Assembly: GCA_002296975.1 (NCBI GenBank)
Contig: DBIS01000022.1
Span: forward strand, 1-19,847
DNA: 19,847 bases
Source of the DNA: Deltaproteobacteria bacterium UBA796
Lineage (GTDB): Bacteria > Myxococcota_A > UBA796
Direction: 5' to 3'
Shown: positions 7,099-14,895 of the stretch, piece after piece
Position numbering within the stretch: position 1 is the first letter of the stretch
Layout: each line of letters starts with the position of its first letter
Made by a program: the position numbers and the translations under genes
Notes under the pieces: model-generated
What the model saw: the letters and a program-made list of their open reading frames with translations, nothing else
The model's database searches: none
What the model was told of the DNA's origin: nothing

Positions 7099-8126
7099 CA
7101 AAACAACTGCCCACTAACCGCAGGCATTCCAAGATGACGCCGGCCGCTCGCGGTTAAAATCCGCCCTGCTCGGGTGCGCTGAATATACCCACACATGATC
7201 AAAAAGGGCTCGTAAACATCCTCGATGGTGTCTCCCTCTTCGCCGATTGCCGTTGCGAGAGAGTCGATACCCACCGGCCCACCGTCAAACTTAAAAGCGA
7301 TGGTCTCCAAAATCTTTCGGTCCATGCCATCGAGCCCTTCGCCGTCGATGCCCAGACGGTCGAGAGTGAGTTGAATTATCGCCATATCCACGACACCTTC
7401 ACCCTCTACTTGAGCAAAATCCCGTGTGCGCCGCAACAAGCGATTGGCCACCCTCGGGGTGCCGCGAGAGCGACAAGCCAAGCCTTTCGCAGCCTCGGGT
7501 GTGATGTCGATATCCATACGAAGCGCACTCTTGACGATAATTTCTGCCAGCTCATCCGGTTGGTAAAACTCCATGGAAAAACTGATGGGAAAGCGGTCAC
7601 GCAGGGGGCGCGTCAGCAAGCCAGCCCGGGTGGTGGCACCCACCAGAGTGAACCGCGGAAGGTCGATGCTGACCGACTGTGCACCTGGACCTTGGCCGAG
7701 CATCACATCGATGCGGAAATCCTCCAAAGCTGGGTACAACACCTCTTCCACCGCACGATTGAGGCGGTGAATCTCGTCGATAAACAGGACTTCGCGGGGC
7801 CCCAAAGAATTCAAGATGGCGGCCAAATCCCCCCCACGCTCGATCACCGGGCCAGATGTGGGGCGCATCTCAACCCCAAGCTCCTCAGCGATGATGTGGG
7901 CCAAAGATGTTTTGCCCAAACCTGGTGGCCCGGAGAGCAGCACATGGTCCATGGCCTCACCCCGTGCTTTGGCGGCGCGAATATACACCCGCAGATTTTC
8001 AACGGTGCGGGGTTGGCCCACATATTCGTCGAGGTTGCGCGGACGCAAGGCAGGGTCGCCCAACTCTCGGACTTCAGGGTCCACAAAGCGGTCGAGGCCA
8101 TCATCAAAGGTATCGTAATCGGTCAC
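7098..8126 (-). CDS. ruvB: Holliday junction branch migration ATPase RuvB
   Basis: RuvB is the hexameric AAA+ motor that drives Holliday junction branch migration with RuvA. The 342-residue length is standard. Walker A is GPPGLGKTSLA (K72), Walker B is LFIDEIHRL (D117, E118), and the sensor region is TLVGATTRAGLL. The arginine-finger/sensor-2 region (RDRF, GTPRVANRLLRRTRDFAQV) and the C-terminal winged helix (DGGPVGIDSLATAIGEE, AFLIMCGYIQRT-like) are all present. The start is a GTG at 8126 with AGGA seven bases upstream. ruvA ends 31 bases before it and the DUF192 gene begins at its stop codon. Confidence 0.98.
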   Translation of the reverse strand: MTDYDTFDDGLDRFVDPEVRELGDPALRPRNLDEYVGQPRTVENLRVYIRAAKARGEAMDHVLLSGPPGLGKTSLAHIIAEELGVEMRPTSGPVIERGGDLAAILNSLGPREVLFIDEIHRLNRAVEEVLYPALEDFRIDVMLGQGPGAQSVSIDLPRFTLVGATTRAGLLTRPLRDRFPISFSMEFYQPDELAEIIVKSALRMDIDITPEAAKGLACRSRGTPRVANRLLRRTRDFAQVEGEGVVDMAIIQLTLDRLGIDGEGLDGMDRKILETIAFKFDGGPVGIDSLATAIGEEGDTIEDVYEPFLIMCGYIQRTRAGRILTASGRRHLGMPAVSGQLF

Positions 8127-8157
8127 AGCATCATCCTATCTCTTCACTAAGCCCTGT

Positions 8158-8748
8158 TCACATCGGCCGCGCAAGTACCCGCAACGCAGCTTGCAGACGC
8201 GCACCCACCGCAGCCTCGGCCATCGCGGGCACGGAATCATCATGCATGGCTGTGTCTATCTCGGATTTTCGATAACCCAACTGCGCCAAAGCCAGCGGCA
8301 GCGGGTCGGCTTGGTCCACGCGACCTTTCACCGCCGTCGGGTTGAAGCTTTGAGGAATTTTGTTTTTGAGTTCCAGACACAGGCGTTCTGCCGTCTTTTT
8401 ACCCAGACCTTTGATCTTGGTGAGAGTGGCAATCTCTCCATTACAAATCGCCTGATGAAGCTCATGTCGGGAAATCTGCCCGAGAATGCCCAAGGCTGTT
8501 TTCGGACCCAAACCGTTGACTTCTCGCAACATCTCAAAAGTACTGCGATCTTCAGGGTTGGTAAAACCGTACAAGGTGATGGCGTCTTCTCGCACTGCGG
8601 TAGAGATGTGCAGCAAGGCCTCTTGCCCTTGGTGCAACTCACGGGCGACCGTGGTCGGCAGCTGCACCAAATAGCCCACGCCATTGACATCGACGATGGC
8701 TGTAGAAACATCCCGCTGGGCAATGACGCCCCGAAGCATGGCGATCAT
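8158..8748 (-). CDS. ruvA: Holliday junction DNA helicase subunit RuvA
   Basis: RuvA binds four-way junctions as a tetramer and loads RuvB. The 196-residue protein starts MIAMLRG, typical of the family. It has two helix-hairpin-helix motifs (REVNGLGPKTALGIL and LTKIKGLGKKTAERLCLEL, about residues 71-130), and a C-terminal domain III (LALAQLGYRKSEIDTAM) that contacts RuvB. The linker before domain III is short. GAGG lies six bases before the ATG at 8748. That ATG overlaps the ruvC stop as ATGA, giving a classic ruvC-ruvA-ruvB order. Confidence 0.98.
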   Translation of the reverse strand: MIAMLRGVIAQRDVSTAIVDVNGVGYLVQLPTTVARELHQGQEALLHISTAVREDAITLYGFTNPEDRSTFEMLREVNGLGPKTALGILGQISRHELHQAICNGEIATLTKIKGLGKKTAERLCLELKNKIPQSFNPTAVKGRVDQADPLPLALAQLGYRKSEIDTAMHDDSVPAMAEAAVGARLQAALRVLARPM

Positions 8749-9248
8749 ATTCGACCTCGGCGCGCCATTGGACGGCGCTGAAAGGGGCTGTGCATCAAGT
8801 GGGTCATCGCGATCGCGGCGGCGTCAGATGCATCCGAGGCCAGTTTGTGGTCGGTGCCGAGCAAGCGAGCCACAAGGCGAGCCACATCCGCCTTGCCTGC
8901 GCGCCCATGCCCCCCCACAGTTTTCTTGACGGTCATGGGGTTGTAATCGGTCACCACAAGCCCATTCATCGAAGCGGCCAACAAGGCGACGCCCCGCGCT
9001 TGACCCAACCGAATGGCACTCTCTGAAGAACGATGACGAAAAATCGACTCAATGGCCACGCAGTCTGCATTCGCGACCATCAATTGGGCCTGCAAACCCT
9101 CATAAATGGTTTTGAGTCGCTCACTCACCGGGTCTTTGGTTTGGGTGCGAATTACGCCAGCGACCAACAATCGAAAGCGACCACCCGAGCGCTCGACAAC
9201 AGCATAACCAGTCGCCGTCGAGCCAGGGTCTATACCAAAAACACGCAT
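8745..9248 (-). CDS. ruvC: Crossover junction endodeoxyribonuclease RuvC
   Basis: RuvC cuts Holliday junctions symmetrically after RuvAB branch migration. The 167-residue protein starts MRVFGIDPGS. The four acidic catalytic residues are visible: D7, E67 (AIESIF), and D139 and D142 in ASDASDAAAIAMTH. The DNA-contact region VKKTVGGHGRAGKADV is intact. I chose ATG 9248 over the longer in-frame start at 9308 because conserved sequence begins there and a promoter (9279-9308) overlaps the extension. Shine-Dalgarno support is weak (GAG only). It is the first gene of the ruv-lpxC operon. Confidence 0.97.
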   Translation of the reverse strand: MRVFGIDPGSTATGYAVVERSGGRFRLLVAGVIRTQTKDPVSERLKTIYEGLQAQLMVANADCVAIESIFRHRSSESAIRLGQARGVALLAASMNGLVVTDYNPMTVKKTVGGHGRAGKADVARLVARLLGTDHKLASDASDAAAIAMTHLMHSPFQRRPMARRGRI

Positions 9249-9278
9249 AAATCTCAGGGGGTGGGTGAACAGGTGTGC

Positions 9279-9308
9279 AGTATAGGCTGAGCTATGGATC
9301 TCGTCCAA
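9279..9308 (-). promoter_or_regulatory. Sigma70-like promoter of the ruv-lpxC operon
   Basis: On the minus strand TTGGAC (9303-9308) is followed after 18 bases by TATACT (9279-9284), five of six bases of the -10 consensus. Transcription would start near 9272, leaving a leader of about 24 bases before the ruvC ATG at 9248. The -35 matches consensus only in TTG. No LexA-like operator of the E. coli type overlaps it. Confidence 0.55.
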
Positions 9309-9385
9309 TCGCGAGCTGAATTCAATTTAGATTTGTGCGCGCGATGTGCGCTGCGCTACGGTTTTGCCAAAGCACGGAGTCACCG

Positions 9386-10153
9386 ATGATGCGTTCACTG
9401 TTTTTCATGGCCAGCCTCAGCCTTATTGCCCTCGGCTCAAGCCCTGCTCAGGCCGGCTGCGACAAAGATACCGACTGCAAAGGTGATCGCATCTGCGAGG
9501 CCGGCGCGTGCACCAGCCCCAGCGCAGACAAAAGCCCAGTGCCGGCGCCTCATGACACAGGTGACGCCGCTGCCGCACAAGCCCCCGCCGAGCCCGCTCC
9601 CGTTGCTTATGAGCCAAAAGATTGGTGGAAGGCCGCTGCCCGACAAACCGAGGCGCCCATTCTCCAAGACATCTTCGACGCGATGCCCCGACCCTTTGTC
9701 CAAAAAGAGAAGTCAAAACTTCTATATCAACGGGCAGTTCCGGTTGTTGTGGCCGATATTCACACCACCACCACACGGGTGGGGGGCAAAGATCAGGTCA
9801 ATGTGAAATTTTTGGGTATCTCCAAAACCCACACCACCGTCACCCTAGAAAAGGTCACCGCTCAAACCCCGGGAATCGCCTATTGCCCCGTCAATTGCGC
9901 ACGCATCAACGATGTCCTCGCTGATGGCGAAAACATCACCATCGCCTATGATAGCGACATCAAGGACTGGGGTGGCCGTGTGGCCGACACCCACGCTGGC
10001 TACACCCGGAAAGCGGGCAAGCGATACCGCGGGGTGTGTACCTTCCCCGTGCTTTACGACCTCTCCCCAGCCAAAGTAAAGGTCGACCCAGCCATCGTCA
10101 CCAAAATCCAAAAAGAGGCCATCGCCGAGATCAATCGCTACTGCGGCCGCTAA
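9386..10153 (+). CDS. Secreted protein with a Cys-rich 'DCKGDRIC' module
   Basis: Function unknown. The 255-residue product has a clear signal peptide ending SSPAQA at residue 23. It is followed by a four-Cys module (C25, C31, C37, C42; CDKDTDCKGDRICEAGAC), a short motif seen repeatedly in secreted proteins of myxobacteria. A Pro/Ala-rich linker (about 43-75) leads to a domain of about 170 residues containing three further Cys (AYCPVNCAR and RGVCTFPV) and a final Cys near the end (NRYCGR), so disulfides are likely. ATG 9386 is preferred, with GGAG six bases upstream; an in-frame start at 9335 lacks support. A possible TTGTGC/TACGGT promoter (9333-9362) precedes it. It is divergent from ruvC and converges on the nucleotidyltransferase with 4 bases between stops. 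Confidence 0.85.
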   Translation: MMRSLFFMASLSLIALGSSPAQAGCDKDTDCKGDRICEAGACTSPSADKSPVPAPHDTGDAAAAQAPAEPAPVAYEPKDWWKAAARQTEAPILQDIFDAMPRPFVQKEKSKLLYQRAVPVVVADIHTTTTRVGGKDQVNVKFLGISKTHTTVTLEKVTAQTPGIAYCPVNCARINDVLADGENITIAYDSDIKDWGGRVADTHAGYTRKAGKRYRGVCTFPVLYDLSPAKVKVDPAIVTKIQKEAIAEINRYCGR

Positions 10154-10157
10154 AACC

Positions 10158-11081
10158 TCACAGTCGCAACACCTGACCCCCGTCGAAGATGACCGCGCGC
10201 GAATAGTGCCCCGGCGGCACGGTCACCCCATCCCAAACCACGCAGTCAACCAAACTGACGTCCTTGCCGACCACCGCGCGAGCACCCACAACACTGTGCT
10301 TCACAAGGCCGTTTATACGTGCATCGGCCCCAACCCAAGACCCCTGAGGTCCGCTTTCACCATGTGCCCATGGATCTATCGGTGTCCGAACCCTGCCATC
10401 GAGGACTGCAAGGTTGGCCGCTAAGTATGAATCGGGGCGACCCACATCAACCCAAGCGCCGGTGTGGCGAATATGGCCCACCAAAGCCTTAGGCACCAGC
10501 TCCTTGTAGGCTGTTCGAATCACACACTGTTCGCCATGGGCAGGAATTTGTTCTACGGCGGCACGGCTCATGGCGTGTACACCTGTAAAATGGGTGCCGG
10601 GAATGCCATCATCTGAGGACACCACAGAGGTGATCCGAACCACATGCCCAGAAGCATCGGCCTCAACCGGGCCGATCGCCTCGGCATCATCGGCCACCCT
10701 CAAGGCCATCGCAGCGCCATCGATGGGCATGGCCGCCACCAGGGCGACCAGATCCACATCGCTCAGAATATCGGCGTTGACAATCACCACGGACTCACCC
10801 AAAGATGCCGCCGCGCGAAGCCCTCCACCCGTCCCCAGCACATCGGGAAGCTCCACCTGCAAAGTGACCCCGTTGCGGTCTGCCCACGCCGCCACTTGAG
10901 GCCACAAATAATGGGCATTTACGATGACGGATGTGTGCCCGGCGGCCCGGACATGGGCGAGGGCGTAATCCAGCATGGGCAGGCCACAGACCGGCAACAG
11001 GGGTTTGGGGCGCGCCAATGTCAAAGGGCGAAGGCGAGTGCCAAATCCAGCGGCGAGCAAAAAAGCAGTGTGCATGAGCAT
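10158..11081 (-). CDS. Sugar-1-phosphate nucleotidylyltransferase
   Basis: A 307-residue enzyme that would join an NTP to a sugar-1-phosphate, giving an NDP-sugar for cell-surface polysaccharides. It has the signature AGFGTRLRPLT (residues 11-21), PKPLLP (25-30), the LGTGGGLRAA loop near 82-91 and the metal-binding VNADIL near 101-106. The last 60 residues (NGLVKHSVVGARAVVGKDVSLVDCVVWDGVTV) have the hexapeptide-repeat look of a short left-handed beta-helix. Candidates include mannose-1-phosphate guanylyltransferase and MurU-like enzymes; the sugar cannot be told from the sequence. ATG 11081 and ATG 11075 are both possible and neither has a strong ribosome site. It is divergent from the MopE-repeat gene. 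Confidence 0.9.
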   Translation of the reverse strand: MLMHTAFLLAAGFGTRLRPLTLARPKPLLPVCGLPMLDYALAHVRAAGHTSVIVNAHYLWPQVAAWADRNGVTLQVELPDVLGTGGGLRAAASLGESVVIVNADILSDVDLVALVAAMPIDGAAMALRVADDAEAIGPVEADASGHVVRITSVVSSDDGIPGTHFTGVHAMSRAAVEQIPAHGEQCVIRTAYKELVPKALVGHIRHTGAWVDVGRPDSYLAANLAVLDGRVRTPIDPWAHGESGPQGSWVGADARINGLVKHSVVGARAVVGKDVSLVDCVVWDGVTVPPGHYSRAVIFDGGQVLRL

Positions 11082-11166
11082 GGCTTAACAAACTCAATGC
11101 TGAGATGGCTGGCGACCCCCGCAGTTGTAAATCAAGGCTATTGTTATCAGGACAACAGGAAGTTTT

Positions 11167-12501
11167 ATGCTCTGGTTTTTGCTTATCGCCACAAGCTTTG
11201 CCACCCTCTCTCCCACCGACCGCTGGGTTGGAAACGACAACCTAAGCGTGGGTATCCATCAAGATGGCTCATTTGTAAATCCAGACTTGGACCTTGGAAT
11301 TTTGTGGGACCCAGATGGCCCATCCGGGGAAATCCCCATGACTGGAGATATGTTAATTGTCGGCTATCAATGGGATCTTTGGGTCCTCGAGAGCAGTGGG
11401 CACGATGGCCTTATTCAAGGGGGGCCACACACCGAGGACTGGCAAGCCATGAGCTGGACTCACCGGGTGGACAACCTCGCAGTGAGCGCTGTTTTTGCTG
11501 AGCTTCTGATCGACGATGCCCGGATTAATATGCGAACCGTGGTGCTAAAGCGAGCCGATTTAATCATCCAAGATATTCAATTTGTCGCCGACTCCGAACG
11601 CTCAAATTTGGGGATCGGCCGGACCTTTGATCCCGATCCCGATTGGTGGTTTTTGGACAGCTACGACACCTTGAACGACTCAGGTGAAGGCTGGGCGGTG
11701 GCCTCGAGTCTTTGGGACGACCGTTCCGTGGCCTTGTCCGGGGGTGTTCTCGGTGGCCCTCTCGGGCTTGGTGGCATCTGCAATTGGTGCGACACCATCG
11801 ACGGAATGGTCGACTCAGCCTCGGCGAGCGGCACAGCAGACCGCCACCCCAATGTGGTGGTGAATATCGACGACATCAGCGCGAGCGAGACTGTGACTCT
11901 TCGCTTTGTCTACGCCTTCGAAATCGGGGCAGAAAACGCCATCATCGCGGCCCTCGACGGGATGAACCTCACCGACCTGGACGATGATGGGCTGAGCGAA
12001 GACGAAGGGGACTGCGATGATCTCAACCCCGAAACCTACCCCGGTGCAACCGAGGAAATGGATGGCGAAGACAACGACTGTGATGGGGATATCGACGAAG
12101 ACACTTTAGCAAGCGACGATGATGGCGACGGGTTCAGCGAGGCCGAAGGGGACTGCGATGACACCAATCCGGATGTTTTCCCAGGGGCAACACCGCACGA
12201 TGGGGTGAGCAACGCCGACTGCGACGGTATCGAGGATAGCCCCCCACACGACACAGACTCACCCGACGACACAGACTCACCTGAGGACACAGGCTCACCC
12301 GACGACACAGACTCACCCGACGACAGTGACGCCGCCGACTCGACTGAACCGCCGGACGACACCCCCAGCACAAATCCTAGCGACTATGAAACCAGTGGTG
12401 AAGTCCACAAAGGGTGCAGCCACATCAAGCCCATAAAACACAGTTTTTGGGTCTTCATTATCGCCGTGGTCGCCGTGCTTAAACGGGGGACATACTCATG
12501 A
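11167..12501 (+). CDS. Secreted protein with two MopE-type repeats and a MYXO-CTERM-like tail
   Basis: A 444-residue predicted surface protein. The N-terminus (MLWFLLIATSFATLS) is a short signal peptide. Residues 20-265 form a beta-rich domain I do not recognise. Two MopE-type repeats follow: DLDDDGLSEDEGDCDD...DNDCDGDIDED at about 270-312, and SDDDGDGFSEAEGDCDD...NADCDGIED at about 316-358. This motif is annotated as a putative metal-binding repeat and is likely to bind calcium. Then come an acidic DTDSPD repeat (362-385) and a tail with G416-C417, a hydrophobic stretch (about 427-440, FWVFIIAVVAVL) and KRGTYS. Gly-Cys plus hydrophobic segment plus base fits the MYXO-CTERM sorting signal, although the basic end is weak. 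AGGA precedes the ATG by 7 bases. The stop overlaps the next gene (ATGA). Confidence 0.88.
   Translation: MLWFLLIATSFATLSPTDRWVGNDNLSVGIHQDGSFVNPDLDLGILWDPDGPSGEIPMTGDMLIVGYQWDLWVLESSGHDGLIQGGPHTEDWQAMSWTHRVDNLAVSAVFAELLIDDARINMRTVVLKRADLIIQDIQFVADSERSNLGIGRTFDPDPDWWFLDSYDTLNDSGEGWAVASSLWDDRSVALSGGVLGGPLGLGGICNWCDTIDGMVDSASASGTADRHPNVVVNIDDISASETVTLRFVYAFEIGAENAIIAALDGMNLTDLDDDGLSEDEGDCDDLNPETYPGATEEMDGEDNDCDGDIDEDTLASDDDGDGFSEAEGDCDDTNPDVFPGATPHDGVSNADCDGIEDSPPHDTDSPDDTDSPEDTGSPDDTDSPDDSDAADSTEPPDDTPSTNPSDYETSGEVHKGCSHIKPIKHSFWVFIIAVVAVLKRGTYS
12250..12321 (+). repeat. Four 18-bp tandem repeats encoding DTDSPD
   Basis: Units at 12250, 12268, 12286 and 12304 follow GACACAGACTCACCCGAC with one or two changes each, giving DTDSPD, DTDSPE, DTGSPD, DTDSPD. 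A partial fifth unit follows. They form an acidic, flexible stalk before the C-terminal anchor. In-frame gain or loss of units would only change stalk length. Confidence 0.9.
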
Positions 12502-14132
12502 TTCGCGATGCTTTTTGTCTCTTTTTAATCTGTGGGTGCAGCCCCTTAAAATCGACTGGCTTGGACACCGCATCCACAATCGACAATAATTTATCAGACG
12601 ACCCTGACGACCCTGACGACCCTACCCCGCTCACCGGCACCCTCACAGTCAGCGGCAGCCGGGTATTTGACCCCAAACTCGCGGAAGGCCACATACGGGT
12701 TGATGTAAGTGTCAACGATGAAGACACCGACTGCGCCATCACCCTCAGCGCTAAAAATGGCATCGGCCAAAGCTGGACCCACCCAGATGCCTCGGGGGCC
12801 ATTGTCTGGAATGGCGAAGACGACGACGGTCTCACCTTCGACCCAGGTTCTGTCTCCCTCACCATCACAGCAGATTGCGATTTGGCCACCCACACCTTGG
12901 CTGAAACTCAAATATTCATCGCGCGCCTTGGACTGACATCGATCAACTTCGACAATCTTATCGGCGATGCCATTTCCGATGCCAACATCCCGCTCGCCTT
13001 TCACAAACAAAACCTTCACGAGACCCACATCAGCCCGATCGGCGACCGACCAGAATATCTACTCAACCTGGCTGGGGTACTCGGTTCACGCTTGGACAAT
13101 GACGACGGCAGCCCGCGCCCCACCATTCCCACTTGGGCCGACCCCGATGTTCCGCCTTGGGCCGAGACTGAGGCCGCCCAACACAACGTCCCTGCAGCCT
13201 ACATCGCCAGCCAGCCCATCGGGGCCACGGTGACCATCGGTGATTTTGGCGTATCGCAAGCCCGGCACATCCGCGTCGATGCATTCGGACCAAAACCCGA
13301 CGACCTCCCGCCCATCCGACTGCTGCTCAACGACCATGTGGTGACCAGCTTGACCATCGCAGCGGGCATGAACATCGGGGTGACTTTGGACAATGCCTCA
13401 GCGACCATGGGCAAAGAAATCCGCACACTGCAATGGCGCTTCGAGTCGGCCCTTGGTGATGACTGGTTCGAAATTCCCGGCCAAATCGAAACAACCCACA
13501 CGATTTACACCCTTGCCGGGCCACCAGCCTTGCTCAACGGTAGCGATCTCGGAAAGGCCCCACCCATCCCGTGGGTCGGAATTTTAGAAGACACGGCCTT
13601 GATAATGGAAGGGGTGGACGCCTCAGCCGGGGCTGTCCTCGATGCCCTGCGCGACTACCTTTTTGAGCATGAATACATCATCTACGACCCAAGTGTTCCC
13701 ACCTATACAGACTTCGAAGGCCCCTATATTTATTGGACTTCAATCACCGCCCAACTCTCTGGATTTTTGGACCGACGCGCCGGCTTGAGCTTGTACTGCC
13801 ACTCGATGAGCTGCACCTTGAGCGCGTTGGCGGGCAACCACGGGGTCTTCGCCGAGCAGTTGGTCTTGGGCGTTGGCTTTGACACCAACCTCACCCGAGC
13901 CGCCGGTACCACCGAATGGCGCCGATGGAGCTTTAACTCTCACTCAGTCGTCAGCCCCGACGGCGGTGACTCGATCTGGGATAGCTCCATCGCCCTCGAC
14001 GGTGACGATAATCCATATGCAGAACCCGTAGACCCAATCATGCCCCGTGGAATGTCGGGTGAAGATTACTTCTGGCGACTCACTTACGATGACATCGAGA
14101 TCGTTAACCAAGGGCTCTGCTTTATCGAGTAG
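12498..14132 (+). CDS. Lipoprotein with transglutaminase-like cysteine peptidase domain
   Basis: A 544-residue predicted lipoprotein. The signal peptide ends in a lipobox (LICGC, acylated Cys C14), followed by a Ser/Asp/Pro linker with three DDP repeats. Residues about 45-140 resemble an Ig-like/FlgD-like sandwich. The C-terminal part has a transglutaminase-like layout: PPIPWVGILEDTALIMEG, then C434 in LYCHSMSCTLSALAGNHG, H482 in FNSHSVV and D495 in SIWDSSIALDGDD, a Cys-His-Asp triad in the expected order. It could cleave or form amide or isopeptide bonds at the cell surface. This assignment is by motif order, not alignment. Its ATG overlaps the stop of the MopE-repeat gene, so the two are probably translationally coupled; the C26 gene starts 10 bases later. 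A lipase GxSxG reading was rejected. Confidence 0.75.
   Translation: MIRDAFCLFLICGCSPLKSTGLDTASTIDNNLSDDPDDPDDPTPLTGTLTVSGSRVFDPKLAEGHIRVDVSVNDEDTDCAITLSAKNGIGQSWTHPDASGAIVWNGEDDDGLTFDPGSVSLTITADCDLATHTLAETQIFIARLGLTSINFDNLIGDAISDANIPLAFHKQNLHETHISPIGDRPEYLLNLAGVLGSRLDNDDGSPRPTIPTWADPDVPPWAETEAAQHNVPAAYIASQPIGATVTIGDFGVSQARHIRVDAFGPKPDDLPPIRLLLNDHVVTSLTIAAGMNIGVTLDNASATMGKEIRTLQWRFESALGDDWFEIPGQIETTHTIYTLAGPPALLNGSDLGKAPPIPWVGILEDTALIMEGVDASAGAVLDALRDYLFEHEYIIYDPSVPTYTDFEGPYIYWTSITAQLSGFLDRRAGLSLYCHSMSCTLSALAGNHGVFAEQLVLGVGFDTNLTRAAGTTEWRRWSFNSHSVVSPDGGDSIWDSSIALDGDDNPYAEPVDPIMPRGMSGEDYFWRLTYDDIEIVNQGLCFIE
12597..12623 (+). repeat. Three 9-bp tandem repeats encoding DDP
   Basis: GACGACCCT is repeated three times exactly, giving Asp-Asp-Pro three times just after the lipobox region. 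It forms an acidic spacer between the lipid anchor and the folded part of the lipoprotein. Confidence 0.9.
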
Positions 14133-14142
14133 GCTGGCCACC

Positions 14143-14883
14143 ATGACCCGCATTATCGCCGTGACTGCAGACCGTTCAGCCGCCATCGAGGCGACGGGCA
14201 CCAATGAACACGGACGACTTCGGCCCACACCTGCCAGGGTTCACATTAGCGAAGCGATATTGGAGATACTGCGACGCAGCGGTGCCCACACCATCATCCT
14301 TCCGCCTGGCTCCCACGACTGCGAGGCCATCGTGGCCTGGGTGGTGGCGAATTGCCACGGGCTTGTAATCACCGGGGGACATTTCGATATTCACCCGGCA
14401 GAATACGGACAAACCGTCACAGCGCGCCTGGACAATGTGGACGCAAAGCGCACCAATTTGGAGTTGGAGTTGGCCCGGGCAGCCATTCAAAATGATCTCC
14501 CCGTCTTGGGCATATGTGGTGGCATGCAAGCCTTGGCGGTGGCGGGTGGGGGCAGCTTGCACCAAGACATCAAGACAGATTTGCCCCACGCCCTCGAACA
14601 TGAACAATCCTCTATGCCTTCGGTCGCCTGGCACCCGATTTCTATCGAGACTGGACTGCTGCGAAAAGCCTATGGATGCAGCATTGTTAGGGTGAACTCC
14701 ACCCACCATCAGGCGGTGAATGACCCGGGCTGTTTCACTGTGACCGCCCGGGCGCCAGACGGGGTCATCGAAGCGATCGAGCACCCCGCTTTACGGTGCT
14801 GTGTTGGGATACAATGGCACCCTGAATACATCGACGAAGCACCATTAAATATGCTGTCGTGGTTTGCGCTAAACCCAGGTTAA
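14143..14883 (+). CDS. Peptidase C26 / gamma-glutamyl hydrolase-like amidotransferase
   Basis: A 246-residue class I glutamine amidotransferase-fold protein of the peptidase C26 group, which includes gamma-glutamyl-GABA hydrolase PuuD and folate hydrolase. The nucleophile is C125 in LGICGGMQALAVAGGGSLHQD. The catalytic His and Glu are H226 and E228 in GIQWHPEY. The substrate-side segments ITGGHFDIHPAEYG and NSTHHQAV match the family. No signal peptide is present, so it is cytoplasmic. ATG 14143 begins the conserved part; a longer in-frame start at 14047 would lie inside the lipoprotein gene and is rejected. It follows the transglutaminase-like gene by 10 bases. It would cut gamma-glutamyl amides; the exact substrate is unknown. 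Confidence 0.92.
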   Translation: MTRIIAVTADRSAAIEATGTNEHGRLRPTPARVHISEAILEILRRSGAHTIILPPGSHDCEAIVAWVVANCHGLVITGGHFDIHPAEYGQTVTARLDNVDAKRTNLELELARAAIQNDLPVLGICGGMQALAVAGGGSLHQDIKTDLPHALEHEQSSMPSVAWHPISIETGLLRKAYGCSIVRVNSTHHQAVNDPGCFTVTARAPDGVIEAIEHPALRCCVGIQWHPEYIDEAPLNMLSWFALNPG

Positions 14884-14895
14884 ACCTGGTTATTT
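14875..14895. terminator. Bidirectional terminator between convergent genes
   Basis: CCAGG (14875-14879) and CCTGG (14885-14889) form a perfect palindromic hairpin, or a 7-bp dyad if the inner bases pair. TTATTT follows on the plus strand and GTTT on the minus strand. The stop codon of the C26 gene (14881-14883) lies in the loop, and that of the PEGA lipoprotein begins right after the stem. The U-tract is modest on both sides. Confidence 0.5.

Noticed and set aside
6322..7137. Long plus-strand open frame (271 codons) over lpxC and the DUF192 gene
   Set aside because: It is antisense to two genes with clear family motifs and overlapping start/stop codons. Its product is Pro/His/Arg-rich low-complexity sequence with no recognisable domain.
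9249..9308. 20-residue N-terminal extension of RuvC
   Set aside because: RuvC proteins start at the MRVFGIDPG-type sequence, and the stretch overlaps a good promoter.
10644..11501. Long plus-strand open frame (285 codons) spanning the nucleotidyltransferase and the start of the MopE-repeat gene
   Set aside because: It is antisense to an enzyme with all its motifs, then out of frame with a secreted protein that has a good ribosome site and signal peptide. No domain is visible.
12250..12321. Short repeat array as a CRISPR
   Set aside because: The units are directly adjacent without spacers, 18 bases long, and in frame inside a coding region.
13794..13811. Lipase-like serine motif in the lipoprotein (YCHSMSC)
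   Set aside because: The nucleophile elbow needs Gly-x-Ser-x-Gly; here both glycines are Cys. The Cys, followed by His and Asp in order with matching context, fits a transglutaminase-like fold better.
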